A DNA stretch of 64,000 nt from Rhizobium albus (GTDB taxonomy: Bacteria > Pseudomonadota > Alphaproteobacteria > Rhizobiales > Rhizobiaceae), in contig BSNO01000001.1 of assembly GCA_030160035.1 (NCBI GenBank), positions 496,001 through 560,000 of the forward strand. The letters are read 5' to 3'. Below, in pieces: positions 54,620-64,000 of this stretch. The translations under genes and the position numbers were made by a program. A model generated the notes under the pieces. That model searched no databases. It was not told the DNA's origin and saw only the letters and a list, made by a program, of their open reading frames with translations. Position 1 is the first letter of the stretch; every line of letters starts with the position of its first letter.

Positions 54620-55200
54620 GGGTCGAAGACGATCCCAGCAAAATCCACAATCTAAAGATGTATCTTGATGATGCATTGGAGATGGCAGAGATGACTGCGG
54701 CGACCTCAATCTGCATCAGATGCAACTGGTCCCGTTCAAGCGCTGGGATCTCTTCCCGATAGTTTAAGTGGATCCGAAGGGCAGGTTCGGATCGGGTGAC
54801 GTGTGCAAAAGTTGGGTTCTTGCGAGCCGGCCGAAGCAACGACACTTATTCAGGTCGTTCGGCGTCGTGATATTTGGTCGTGCCGGCGGGCTAGGTGACG
54901 CGCACTTCAGAAAAATCAGTGATCATCGCCGTTCCCCCTGCATCTCAACCTAATGTTCAGATGTTGCCGAGCAGCTAGCATGGTCATGTCTTAGAAGTGC
55001 AGCAGGCGGCGATTTTCTGCCGTGGCGGCTTTATAGGTGTCCCTCATTGCCGCGCATGTTCGAAATTTCGAACTCACGTCGTGAGGCTGTGTTCAGCTTT
55101 CTGAACGTTCAGCTTTCTCAGTCCCCCTAAGCATCAGAAATTGCCCATCCTTCCATTCTGGCATGCCGCTTGCTGACCTGTTTGTCACCAGCAAAGAGGA
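54620..55200. other. Junction and promoter region upstream of the mrp operon
   Basis: No confident gene. A minus-strand frame at 54519-54845 contains an ordered-looking segment (ALERDQLHLMQIEVAAVISA) but runs into the tRNA-derived repeat, so it is at most a gene remnant. Toward 55200 it holds palindromes likely to act in mrp regulation. Confidence 0.5.
55058..55112 (+). promoter_or_regulatory. Palindromic candidate operators before mrpA
   Basis: Perfect 16-bp palindrome GTTCGAAATTTCGAAC at 55058-55073. Then GTTCAGCTTTCT is repeated at 55091 and 55107 (16 bp apart), and between them CTGAACGTTCAG (55101-55112) is a perfect 12-bp palindrome. They lie 90-150 bp before the mrpA start. Confidence 0.5.
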
Positions 55201-57528
55201 ATGCATGCCGTGACATTTGAATGGAGCATATTGATCGCTTTGGCGGGGGCCGTGGTTGCTCGGCCGGTTTCGTCGGTTCTGGGGCGGCACACGGGGTGGG
55301 CGATCAGTCTCATTCCGCTGTTCATTTTCGTGTCCATCTTCCTCCACGTAGCGCAGGTGGCGGGCGGGGAAGTGCTGTTTGCGCAGCTCTCCTGGGTGCC
55401 ATCGCTTGGGGTCGAACTCGCCTTCAGGCTGGACGGTTTCTCGCTGCTCTTTGCCTTGCTCATTACCGGGATCGGCACGCTGGTGACGATCTATGCGGGC
55501 GCCTATTTTGCCGAGAAGCCGAGCGGTGAGCTTGGCCGCTTCCTCAGCCTCATCATGCTGTTCATGACGGCGATGCTCGGTACGGTTCTGTCCGACAACC
55601 TCATCGTCATGTTCGTCTTCTGGGAACTGACGAGCCTCGCATCTTTCCTGCTGATCGGCTTCGACGGCCACAAGGAGGCTGCCCGCAAGTCGGCTCTTCA
55701 GTCGCTCATCGTCACTGGCGGCGGCGGGCTCGTGCTGTTTGCCGGCCTCGTCGTGATCGGCATGACGCTCGGCACGTTTTCCTTCACCGAGGTGCTGGCG
55801 CGCTCCGACGAGCTCGTTGCCAGCCCCTGGGCAGGCATGATCGCGGTGCTGATCATGATCGGCGCTTTCACCAAGAGTGCCCAGTTTCCATTCCACTTCT
55901 GGCTCCCGAATGCCATGGCAGCGCCGACACCGGCATCGGCCTATCTGCACTCGGCCACGATGGTGAAGCTCGGTGTGTTCCTTCTGGCGCGGTTCGATGC
56001 CGTCTTCGCCGAGATGCCGGCCTACGGGCACACGCTTGTGGTGGTCGGTTCCCTGACCATGATCGTTTCGGCCCTTCAGGCGCTCAGGGCCGAAGGCTTC
56101 AAGGCGGTGCTGGCGCAATCCACGGTGGCTTCCCTCGGCATTCTTGTCATGCTGATCGGCCTCACCGGCGAGGTCGCGGCCGTGGCGACAGTCGGGTTCA
56201 TTCTGGCGCATGCGCTCTACAAGGCGGCGCTCTTCTTCTGCGCGGGTACGGCCATTCATGCCACGGGCGAGGCGAGCCTCGGAAAGCTTGGCGGGCTTGC
56301 GCGTTTCTTGCCGGTCACTGCCGTCGCGGCGGTGCTCGCCAGCCTGTCCATGGCCGGGCTGCCGCCCTTCGTCGGCTTCATCTCGAAGGAGTATCTTTTC
56401 GAAGCGCAGCTTTCGAGCGACTGGAACGTCGTACCGGTCGCTATTGCCGTCCTGGTGAACGCCGTGATGGTCGGTGTCGCCGGTGTCGTCTCTATTCGGC
56501 CTTTCTACTTCAAGCCCGAGCGGGTCTCGAAAGTCCACCACGGCGAGACGGCCGGTCTGCTCATCGGCCCGATGCTGCTTGCCGCCGGCGGCATCCTGAT
56601 CGGTCTCGTCCCGGCACCGGCCGCGCAATGGCTCATCGGTCCGGCCGCTTCGGCTCTCTATGGACAGCCGATCGACGTGTCGTTCTCGCTCTGGCACGGG
56701 CTGACCCCGATGCTGTTCCTTTCTGCGCTGGTCGTCTTTATCGGCGCGCTGATCGTCATCAAGTGGACGCAGATCCACACGGCGCTGAAGAGCTTCGACC
56801 ATGCCTATGGGTTCCTTGGCGACCGCTTCTATCACGGTGCGCTGAACGGCGTTCTTGGTGCGGCGCGCATATCGACGCGGTTGCTGCAGAATGGCGACCA
56901 GCATCGCTACACGACGATCGTTCTGCTGACGGTCATCGCCGGGCTGGTCATTGCGTTCTTCGCAGCGCCAAGTGGGGATTTTCTGGCTGGTGAGGGCGAT
57001 ATCCGCATCTCGGTCGCGCTGGTTCTCGCATTGACGGTGATCGGCGCCATAGCAACGATCCTGGTCCGCTCGCTCATCGCGAGCCTGGTATCGGTCGGCA
57101 TCGTCGGCTTCGGTTCGGCGGTCATCTTCATGCTGAACGGTGCTCCCGACCTGGCGCTGACGCAGATCGCGGTCGAGACCCTCATCGTGATCCTGATGAC
57201 GGCCGTTCTCCTGCGGCTGCCATCGCGCACCCGTCATTCCCGCACGGTCTCCGAACGGCGGCGCGATGGGCTGATTGCGGGTGGTTTTGCCGCCGCGATG
57301 TTCGTCGCGCTCGCATCCATCGGGGTGACACCGGTCGATCTCAGGCTGTCGGAGTATTTCGGCGAGACGAGTTATCTTGAAGCCTATGGCCGCAACGTCG
57401 TGAACGTCATCCTCGTCGACTATCGCGCAATCGACACGCTTGGCGAGATCGCCGTCGTCGCCATCGCCACCATCGCAGCGTGGGGCCTGCTGCGCGGTGC
57501 CATCAAACCCCTTCGCACAAAGGAGTAA
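55201..57528 (+). CDS. mrpA: Na+/H+ antiporter subunit A
   Basis: 775-residue membrane subunit of the multi-subunit Mrp/Mnh/Pha cation-proton antiporter, related to complex I NuoL. Seen: about 20 membrane segments, the Glu of WELTSLASFLLIGF, Lys in GAFTKSAQFPFHFWLPNAM, LHSATMVKLGVFLL and a C-terminal domain (about 560-775) with LTVIGAIATILVRSLIASLV corresponding to the MrpA extension. The ATG at 55201 abuts AGAGGA; GTG at 55210, nine bases after that site, is the better-spaced start and gives MTFEWSI. First gene of mrpABCDEFG. Confidence 0.94.
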   Translation: MHAVTFEWSILIALAGAVVARPVSSVLGRHTGWAISLIPLFIFVSIFLHVAQVAGGEVLFAQLSWVPSLGVELAFRLDGFSLLFALLITGIGTLVTIYAGAYFAEKPSGELGRFLSLIMLFMTAMLGTVLSDNLIVMFVFWELTSLASFLLIGFDGHKEAARKSALQSLIVTGGGGLVLFAGLVVIGMTLGTFSFTEVLARSDELVASPWAGMIAVLIMIGAFTKSAQFPFHFWLPNAMAAPTPASAYLHSATMVKLGVFLLARFDAVFAEMPAYGHTLVVVGSLTMIVSALQALRAEGFKAVLAQSTVASLGILVMLIGLTGEVAAVATVGFILAHALYKAALFFCAGTAIHATGEASLGKLGGLARFLPVTAVAAVLASLSMAGLPPFVGFISKEYLFEAQLSSDWNVVPVAIAVLVNAVMVGVAGVVSIRPFYFKPERVSKVHHGETAGLLIGPMLLAAGGILIGLVPAPAAQWLIGPAASALYGQPIDVSFSLWHGLTPMLFLSALVVFIGALIVIKWTQIHTALKSFDHAYGFLGDRFYHGALNGVLGAARISTRLLQNGDQHRYTTIVLLTVIAGLVIAFFAAPSGDFLAGEGDIRISVALVLALTVIGAIATILVRSLIASLVSVGIVGFGSAVIFMLNGAPDLALTQIAVETLIVILMTAVLLRLPSRTRHSRTVSERRRDGLIAGGFAAAMFVALASIGVTPVDLRLSEYFGETSYLEAYGRNVVNVILVDYRAIDTLGEIAVVAIATIAAWGLLRGAIKPLRTKE

Positions 57529-57534
57529 GCGGTC

Positions 57535-57939
57535 ATGTCCGTCATCTTCTCAACCATGTCGCGGCTCTTCTTCGTGCTGATGCTGGTCGCCTCGATCTAC
57601 ATGCTGTTTCGCGGTCACAACGAGCCGGGGGGCGGGTTCATCGGTGGGCTGTTCGCCGCGCTTGCCTTTGCGCTTCTGGCGCTCGCCGACAGTGTTGCGG
57701 CGGCACGCAAGGCCTTGATCGTCCATCCGGTCGTGCTGATCGGCTGCGGGCTCTTCCTCGCCTTCCTGAGCGGTCTTCCAGGCCTCTTCTCGGACGGGTC
57801 CTTCCTGACCCACTGGTGGGCGGAACTCGGCTCCACGCATCTCGGCACGGCAACGATCTTCGACATCGGTGTCTTTATGGTCGTCATTGGCGGCGTTCTC
57901 GCCCTCGTATTCCGTTTTTATGAAGGAGTGGAGCAGTGA
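57535..57939 (+). CDS. mrpB: Na+/H+ antiporter subunit B
   Basis: 134-residue membrane protein with four segments: [58 protein letters not shown] and [20 protein letters not shown], all in the MnhB pattern. Starts 6 bp after mrpA; its end overlaps mrpC by 4 bp. Confidence 0.94.
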   Translation: MSVIFSTMSRLFFVLMLVASIYMLFRGHNEPGGGFIGGLFAALAFALLALADSVAAARKALIVHPVVLIGCGLFLAFLSGLPGLFSDGSFLTHWWAELGSTHLGTATIFDIGVFMVVIGGVLALVFRFYEGVEQ

Positions 57940-58314
57940 GCCTGATCTACGCTTTCGCAGTCGCAGCCCAGATGGGTGCCGGCGTCTATCTCCTCTTGTC
58001 GCGTCACGTGATGCGCATCCTCTTCGGGGTGGTGCTTTTGTCGACGGCGGCAAACCTGCTGATCTTCGTCTCGGGTGGCCTGCAGTTCACCGCTCCGCCG
58101 GTGATCCCGCAGGGTCAGCAAATGCTCGGCGAGGGAGCGGCCAACCCGCTGCCCCAAGCTCTCATCCTGACCGCAATCGTCATCGGCTTCGCGCTCGTGG
58201 CCTTTGCAGCCGCGCTCGTGTTGAAGGCCTATCAATCCTTGGGCTCGGTCTTCACCGACGAACAGAACGATGCCGAAGAGCTCGGCTCGCCCTTTGCAAA
58301 GAAGGCTGCCGACA

Positions 58315-58322
<8 letters not shown>
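57936..58322 (+). CDS. mrpC: Na+/H+ antiporter subunit C
   Basis: 128-residue, NuoK-like subunit with three membrane segments: [39 protein letters not shown] and [23 protein letters not shown] start at 57936 overlaps the mrpB stop (GTGA). Overlaps mrpD by 8 bp. Confidence 0.93.
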
Positions 58323-59816
<1,494 letters not shown>

Positions 59817-59820
<4 letters not shown>

Positions 59821-60152
59821 ACTTCATCAATCGCTCCGTTCAGGCGGTGGTTCTGTCTGCCGTCTTCATCAAGGAATTGGTGCTTTCATCGGTTGCAGTG
59901 GCGCGTCAGGTTCTCGGTGACAGCGCTGCTCTCCGGCCGGCGATCCTGGCGGTTCCGGTGGGGCTGCGCAGCCGGGCGGGCATCACCACGCTCGCCAATT
60001 GCGTCAGCCTGACGCCTGGAACCACCTCGCTGCATGTGAGCGAGGACCTGTCCACACTTTACGTCCACGTTCTCGATGCTCCGGATGCGGACGCCGTGGT
60101 GACAAGCATCAAGAATACATTCGAGACGCGCATCAAGGAGATTGAAGGATGA
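59817..60152 (+). CDS. mrpE: Na+/H+ antiporter subunit E
   Basis: 111-residue subunit, shorter than the about 160 residues common in Bacillus. An N-terminal membrane helix (QAVVLSAVFIKELVLSSVAVA) precedes the cytoplasmic domain with VPVGLRSRAGITTLANCVSL, TPGTTSLHVSEDLSTLYVHV, the MnhE core. The two usual extra N-terminal helices are absent. ATGA overlaps at both ends couple it to mrpD and mrpF. Confidence 0.9.
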
Positions 60153-60442
60153 TCGAGTTTCTGGACGGCATTCTGTCGACCTTCGCCGCGGCGATGATCG
60201 TGATCCTGATGGTGCCGCTGACGCTGGCGGCCATCCGCATGATGACGGGTCCCGGTTATGCGGATCGCTTCGTCGCACTCGACATGCTGACGGGGATAGC
60301 GGTCGCGATCGCAGCATTGACGATGATCGTGACCGGGCGCCGGGAATTTCTCGACATCGCCTTCGGCATCGCGCTCATCGGCTTTCTCGCCACATGCTCG
60401 CTTTCGGCCCTGCTCGAGAAGAAGAAGGAGAACGAGAAATGA
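60149..60442 (+). CDS. mrpF: Na+/H+ antiporter subunit F
   Basis: 97-residue protein with three segments: FAAAMIVILMVPLTLAAIRM, then GPGYADRFVALDMLTGIAVA and IALIGFLATCSLSALL. The GP...DR.VALD motif is characteristic of MrpF/MnhF. Ends in a Lys/Glu tail and overlaps mrpG by 4 bp. Confidence 0.92.
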   Translation: MIEFLDGILSTFAAAMIVILMVPLTLAAIRMMTGPGYADRFVALDMLTGIAVAIAALTMIVTGRREFLDIAFGIALIGFLATCSLSALLEKKKENEK

Positions 60443-61671
60443 TCGCGCTTCTCTCCATTCTGTTCAAGCTCGCGGGCGTCGTCTTTCTCTGCATTGCGGC
60501 ACTTGGCGTGATGCGTCTGCCCGATCCGTTCCAGCGCATGCATGCGGCCACCAAGGCTGGCACGCTCGGCGCCGGCCTCGTCATCATCGGCAGCGTCATC
60601 GCCCATGGCGCGCTCGATGCGACGATCCTCGGTATCTTTACCGTCATATTCCTGCTTCTGACCGTACCGGTTGCCGGCCATCTTCTTGGCCGGGCCTCCT
60701 ATGTATCGGGGGCGCGGCTGTCACTTGGCGGTGACAACGCTCTCGAAGGCGTGCTCGAGCGGTCGAGCCTGCCGCTGGACGAGCGCATGGGCTGGCTTCC
60801 GGCAAATGTGGATGGCGTGAAGTCGCCGGCACCAAAGGCATTTGCGCCGAAGCGTTCGAAGGCCTCGCTGCAGCGGCTGGAATCGGTGCGTTTCGCTGTG
60901 ATCGATGGCAATGTCGATCTGGTCGCGCAGCGTGCCTCCAGCGTTGCGAAGCAGAACGAGGCCAAGCTTTCCGCGCACGTGCTCATCGATGGCCATGCGA
61001 TCGACACGGCGGAAGATCCGGCGCAGATGCGCCGGCTCATCCGCGACCGCGCAAGCAAGGCCGTGAACACGCTGAAGAGCTTTATCGGTGTCGATGCCGT
61101 GCTCAATTACAGCGAAGGCGATCCGGAACAGCTGCTCGCCTGCGACGGGTCGGGAGAGGAGCTTCTCATCCTGCCATGCCAAGGCTGGTTCCATCACCAG
61201 GTCGAGGAACGTCGCAGCCTGACGACATGGGAGCCGGATGGTCTCTTGCGGCTACCGTCCGTTCATCGAGGCCCTGTCCTTTTTACCGGCAAGCACCTCG
61301 CGTCGGGCGCGGCGATGGTCGTCGTGCGCGACTGCGGGGAGGACCATCTGCCCGCGCTGGTGGAATGGGCACTCATGGCGCAGTTGTGGCCGGTGGAGAG
61401 CCTCGTCCATGTCGCGGATCGCGGTGCCGATACGCGCGCGATCGAAGAAATTGCCAGGAATTTTCGTTGCGGATACCGGCTCATCGAGGCGAGTGCAGAG
61501 GGTTGTGCCATCCCGGATGAGTTGCGGGATGCGGACGCCGTCATCCTTGGTGCAACGCCCAAGCCGCTTCGCACCAGCTGGTTCGGCGCCCATTGGCGGT
61601 CGCGCATCGCCCCAGACATGGGCGGCGACGTGCTTATCATGGAAGCGCCGGAGGGCCGTGCTTCTGCCTGA
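60439..61671 (+). CDS. mrpG: Na+/H+ antiporter subunit G fused to a USP-like domain
   Basis: 410 residues. Residues 1-115 are a standard MrpG: three segments and the motif GVMRLPDPFQRMHAATKAGT. After a Pro/Lys linker (about 130-150) comes a soluble, roughly 260-residue extension: VRFAVIDGNVDLVAQRASSV, SGEELLILPCQGWFHHQVEE, DAVILGATPKPLRTSWFGAH. The alternating strand-helix pattern and terminal ILGATPKPLRTS resemble universal-stress-protein nucleotide-binding domains, possibly two in tandem. MrpG is normally 110-130 residues. Start ATG 60439 overlaps the mrpF stop; there is no frameshift between the parts. Confidence 0.85.
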   Translation: MIALLSILFKLAGVVFLCIAALGVMRLPDPFQRMHAATKAGTLGAGLVIIGSVIAHGALDATILGIFTVIFLLLTVPVAGHLLGRASYVSGARLSLGGDNALEGVLERSSLPLDERMGWLPANVDGVKSPAPKAFAPKRSKASLQRLESVRFAVIDGNVDLVAQRASSVAKQNEAKLSAHVLIDGHAIDTAEDPAQMRRLIRDRASKAVNTLKSFIGVDAVLNYSEGDPEQLLACDGSGEELLILPCQGWFHHQVEERRSLTTWEPDGLLRLPSVHRGPVLFTGKHLASGAAMVVVRDCGEDHLPALVEWALMAQLWPVESLVHVADRGADTRAIEEIARNFRCGYRLIEASAEGCAIPDELRDADAVILGATPKPLRTSWFGAHWRSRIAPDMGGDVLIMEAPEGRASA

Positions 61672-61699
61672 GTCTGGTGCAGCGGCGGCAAGGTGATGT

Positions 61700-63154
61700 A
61701 TGGCTGTTGCCATGCAGTCGCGACTTCGCCAGACCTTGCCGCTGACCCTGGCTTTGCCGCTGTTTGTGGCGGTCGCGATTTTCGTCGTCGCGGTCGGCAC
61801 GACCCAACTCGGTATAAGGCTGCTGCAGTCCAACAGCGAATCGGCGCTGCGCGATCAGGCTGCTGTCTTTCTCGACGCGCTTGCGGGCAATATCGCAGCC
61901 GAGACGTCGGACACGCCGGCGGCCGTGGAGCGGCAGCTCGAGGCGTCGCTGACCTATCGGACGGCGTTGCTCGAAGAAGCCATGGCGGCGCGCTGGACGG
62001 ACGTATTCGGTACCACGCAGACGATGGTTCTCGGCGAAGCTCACCGATCGCTTCTCGTCACGGCACTCGATGACGCAGCAAATCTTGGTGCCGGCGAAAC
62101 GGTCTTCAGCGCGTTTCCCGATCGCGGTCTGCTTCTGGTTCTCAGAACCTATGCCATGGACGATCGCGTCCTGTTTCTGGCTGCGACCTTCGACACGACA
62201 CCTGTCAAAGAGACGGCCGACACGGCCTCGGGCGTCGCTCTCGGGATCGATTTCCTGGTCGCGATCATCGCGGCCATAGCGGTCTATGTGATCACCTGGC
62301 GCGCGCTTGCCCCGCTCGACGCATTCATTAACCGGCTGGCCGATCAGGACGCGCTGACGACCGCGTTGGTCTCGTGGCGCCAAGGCGACGAGTTGCGCCA
62401 GCTGGAAGCGGCTTTGGCACTCCGCGAGCGATCTGAAGCCGAACGCATGAAACTGCTCGAACAGATGGCGCAGCAGGAGCGCGATGCTCTTCTCGCGCGC
62501 ATGGCGGCTGGGATCGCCCACGAGGTGCGCAATCCGCTGGCGGGCCTGAAGAACGGCGTTTCGACCTTGAAGCGCTATGGCGACCGCCCGGATGTTCGCG
62601 AACAGACACTCGACTTGCTCGAAAAGGGTCTCGACAGCATCGGTCGTGTCGTTGACGTGACGCTTTCGACCTATCGTCGGCGCTCGGGCACCAGCCGCCT
62701 GTTTGCACGCGATATCCGGGACCTCGACCTTCTCATCCAGCCCGAGGCAAGACGGTTCGGCGTTCAGCTTGAGTGGGTGCTGGACGAAGCTGTGGCGATT
62801 GATGTCGACGGCGATGCGTTACGGCAGATCCTCATCAACCTGCTCTTGAATGCCGTGCGGGCTTCGCCTGCTAAGGGGAAAGTGACCGTCACGCTCGCGC
62901 AGGATGTGCGAGAAAACACGGTCTCGATCGAGATCCAGGATGAAGGCCAGGGAATGCCGCCTGAAATGGTCGCCGCGATCATCTCGGGCCAGTTGGAAGC
63001 GATACCGGCCGAGCGGGGAATCGGTATCTGGGTCATCGCCAATCTGGTCGAACAGATCGGTGCCAGCCTTTCGATCCGCAGCGAGGATGGCGCCGGAACG
63101 ATGGTCAGGATAACGCTTGCCGCACCAACCGCTCCAGCGGCAACCAACGGGTGA
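61700..63154 (+). CDS. Sensor histidine kinase, NtrB-like
   Basis: 484-residue membrane kinase. TM1 about 14-37, extracytoplasmic region about 38-185, TM2 about 186-205, then HAMP-like linker and HisKA (MAAGIAHEVRNPLAGLKNGV, His near residue 273). The ATPase has N box INLLLNAVRAS, DEGQGMP and RGIGIWVIANLVEQ. The AHEVRNPL H-box is of the NtrB/DctB group that partners sigma-54 activators. AAGGTG precedes the ATG. It begins 28 bp after mrpG, and its partner regulator starts 4 bp after its stop, so it may respond to the cation stress served by Mrp. Confidence 0.92.
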   Translation: MAVAMQSRLRQTLPLTLALPLFVAVAIFVVAVGTTQLGIRLLQSNSESALRDQAAVFLDALAGNIAAETSDTPAAVERQLEASLTYRTALLEEAMAARWTDVFGTTQTMVLGEAHRSLLVTALDDAANLGAGETVFSAFPDRGLLLVLRTYAMDDRVLFLAATFDTTPVKETADTASGVALGIDFLVAIIAAIAVYVITWRALAPLDAFINRLADQDALTTALVSWRQGDELRQLEAALALRERSEAERMKLLEQMAQQERDALLARMAAGIAHEVRNPLAGLKNGVSTLKRYGDRPDVREQTLDLLEKGLDSIGRVVDVTLSTYRRRSGTSRLFARDIRDLDLLIQPEARRFGVQLEWVLDEAVAIDVDGDALRQILINLLLNAVRASPAKGKVTVTLAQDVRENTVSIEIQDEGQGMPPEMVAAIISGQLEAIPAERGIGIWVIANLVEQIGASLSIRSEDGAGTMVRITLAAPTAPAATNG

Positions 63155-63158
63155 CTTG

Positions 63159-64000
63159 ATGTCTGGTGCACTGATCTTGCTGGTGGAAGACGATGCCACG
63201 CTTGGAGCATCTCTGCGCCAGCGGCTGGAACTGGAAGGGTTCGGCGTCAGCTGGGCGCGGTCGGCCACCGAGGCGCGCACTCTGCTGGCGTCGCTGCAGC
63301 CGGCGATCATCCTGTCCGATATCCGCCTGCCCGATGGCGATGGCGAGACGGTCATGCGCAGCCATTTCGACCGCAATGGTCTCGTGCCGACGATCTTCAT
63401 GACGGCGTTCGGCGACATCGACCAGGCCGTGCGGCTCGTGCGTGCCGGCGCGCTGAACTACGTGACGAAGCCCTTCGACCTCGATCAGCTGATCGAGGAG
63501 CTTCAAAACATCACCCGCAGATCGCTGGTGAAGGAGGCTCCGGCCGACCCGTTCGCAAACAGCCCGGCGATGCGCGAGATCGGGCAGATGCTGAAGCGTG
63601 CGGCGTCGACCGACATGCCCGTGCTGCTGCTTGGCGAGACGGGCACGGGCAAGGAGGTTGCCGCAAGGTATCTCCATGCCAGCGGGCCACGGGCGTCGGC
63701 GCCGTTCGTCCCCGTCAATTGCGGGGCGCTGCCTGCTGATCTCGCAGATTCCATGATCTTCGGTCATGAGCGTGGCTCATTCACCGGCGCGGTCGGCGCA
63801 CATCGCGGTTTTGTCGAGGAAACGGAAGGCGGGACGCTGTTCCTGGACGAGATCGGCGATCTCCCGCTCCCACTGCAGGTGAAGCTTCTGCGCGTGCTGG
63901 AATCGCGGGAATATCGCCGGCTCGGCGGTAGCGACACGCGCAACTTCAATGGCCGGATCGTCTGTGCGACGAACCAGGACCTCGCCGCACTCGTCGCGGA
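63159..64000 (+). CDS. Sigma-54-dependent response regulator, NtrC-like, cut by window end
   Basis: First 280 residues. The receiver domain about 1-120 has the phospho-acceptor Asp in ILSDIRLPDGDG, the switch T in IFMTAFG and the Lys in YVTKPFD. The AAA+ sigma-54 domain starts near 130: Walker A LGETGTGKEVAARYL, the sigma-54 contact loop GSFTGA (a Ser variant of GAFTGA), Walker B GGTLFLDEIGDLPL. The DNA-binding domain lies beyond the window. ATG 63159 is 4 bp after the kinase stop. Confidence 0.94.
   Translation, partial: MSGALILLVEDDATLGASLRQRLELEGFGVSWARSATEARTLLASLQPAIILSDIRLPDGDGETVMRSHFDRNGLVPTIFMTAFGDIDQAVRLVRAGALNYVTKPFDLDQLIEELQNITRRSLVKEAPADPFANSPAMREIGQMLKRAASTDMPVLLLGETGTGKEVAARYLHASGPRASAPFVPVNCGALPADLADSMIFGHERGSFTGAVGAHRGFVEETEGGTLFLDEIGDLPLPLQVKLLRVLESREYRRLGGSDTRNFNGRIVCATNQDLAALVA

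Noticed and set aside
54519-54845. 108-codon minus-strand frame beside the distal repeat
   Set aside because: Part of it reads through the tRNA-derived repeat and no family or good start was visible; at most a remnant.
55093-57237. 714-codon minus-strand open frame
   Set aside because: Antisense to mrpA; extreme Asp/Arg/His/Gln content is typical of the complement of membrane-protein codons.

Overview
The window reads as chromosome of an alphaproteobacterium, most likely of the order Hyphomicrobiales (Rhizobiales). The support is indirect: a PdhS/PleC/DivJ-type cytosolic histidine kinase, a short-chain fatty acyl-CoA regulator divergent from isocitrate lyase, a phasin, an Mrp/Pha-type Na+/H+ antiporter operon, and a tRNA-His without the extra 5' G. 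No rRNA, CRISPR array or replication origin was seen.

Left backbone (1-25.9 kb). A partial zwf is followed by putrescine breakdown genes (puuB-like oxidase, puuA-like ligase). Next come a 28-residue membrane protein and a periplasmic sensor-like protein paired with a chemoreceptor. A PAP2 phosphatase, DUF1206 and DUF4112 cluster follows, then isocitrate lyase with its divergent ScfR/RamB-like regulator. The putrescine ABC importer potFGHI, an AsmA-like protein, acetoacetate-CoA ligase, a 1163-residue PAS histidine kinase, a phasin and tRNA-His complete this part. Polyamine uptake and breakdown, the glyoxylate shunt, ketone-body use and PHB granules suggest carbon-storage and scavenging metabolism.

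Genomic island (about 25.95-54.62 kb). tRNA-His holds one copy of a 30-bp direct repeat. The second copy lies at 54590-54619, beside a tyrosine recombinase. Between them are a decayed IS3-family element, a surface-polysaccharide locus and an accessory block. The polysaccharide locus has a Tat-exported beta-helix protein; a nonulosonate (sialic-acid-like) module of phosphatase, a GT42/DUF115-like domain fused to a NeuB-like synthase, and NeuA; two very large multidomain glycosyltransferases; a sulfotransferase with a coiled-coil tail; an ABC-2 polysaccharide-export permease without its ATPase; a sugar epimerase/reductase; rmlB, rmlC and rmlA without rmlD; and ugd. The accessory block has a PD-(D/E)XK-like nuclease candidate, a 142-residue unknown, a soluble FtsH-like AAA+/M41 protease broken by one frameshift, a diverged noncoding repeat cluster and a 115-residue basic protein. 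This block is the best candidate here for an undescribed, possibly defensive, system.

Right backbone (55.2-64 kb). A complete mrpABCDEFG operon ends in an MrpG subunit with a roughly 280-residue soluble extension that resembles a universal-stress-protein domain. It is followed by an NtrB/NtrC-like pair, whose regulator runs off the window end.
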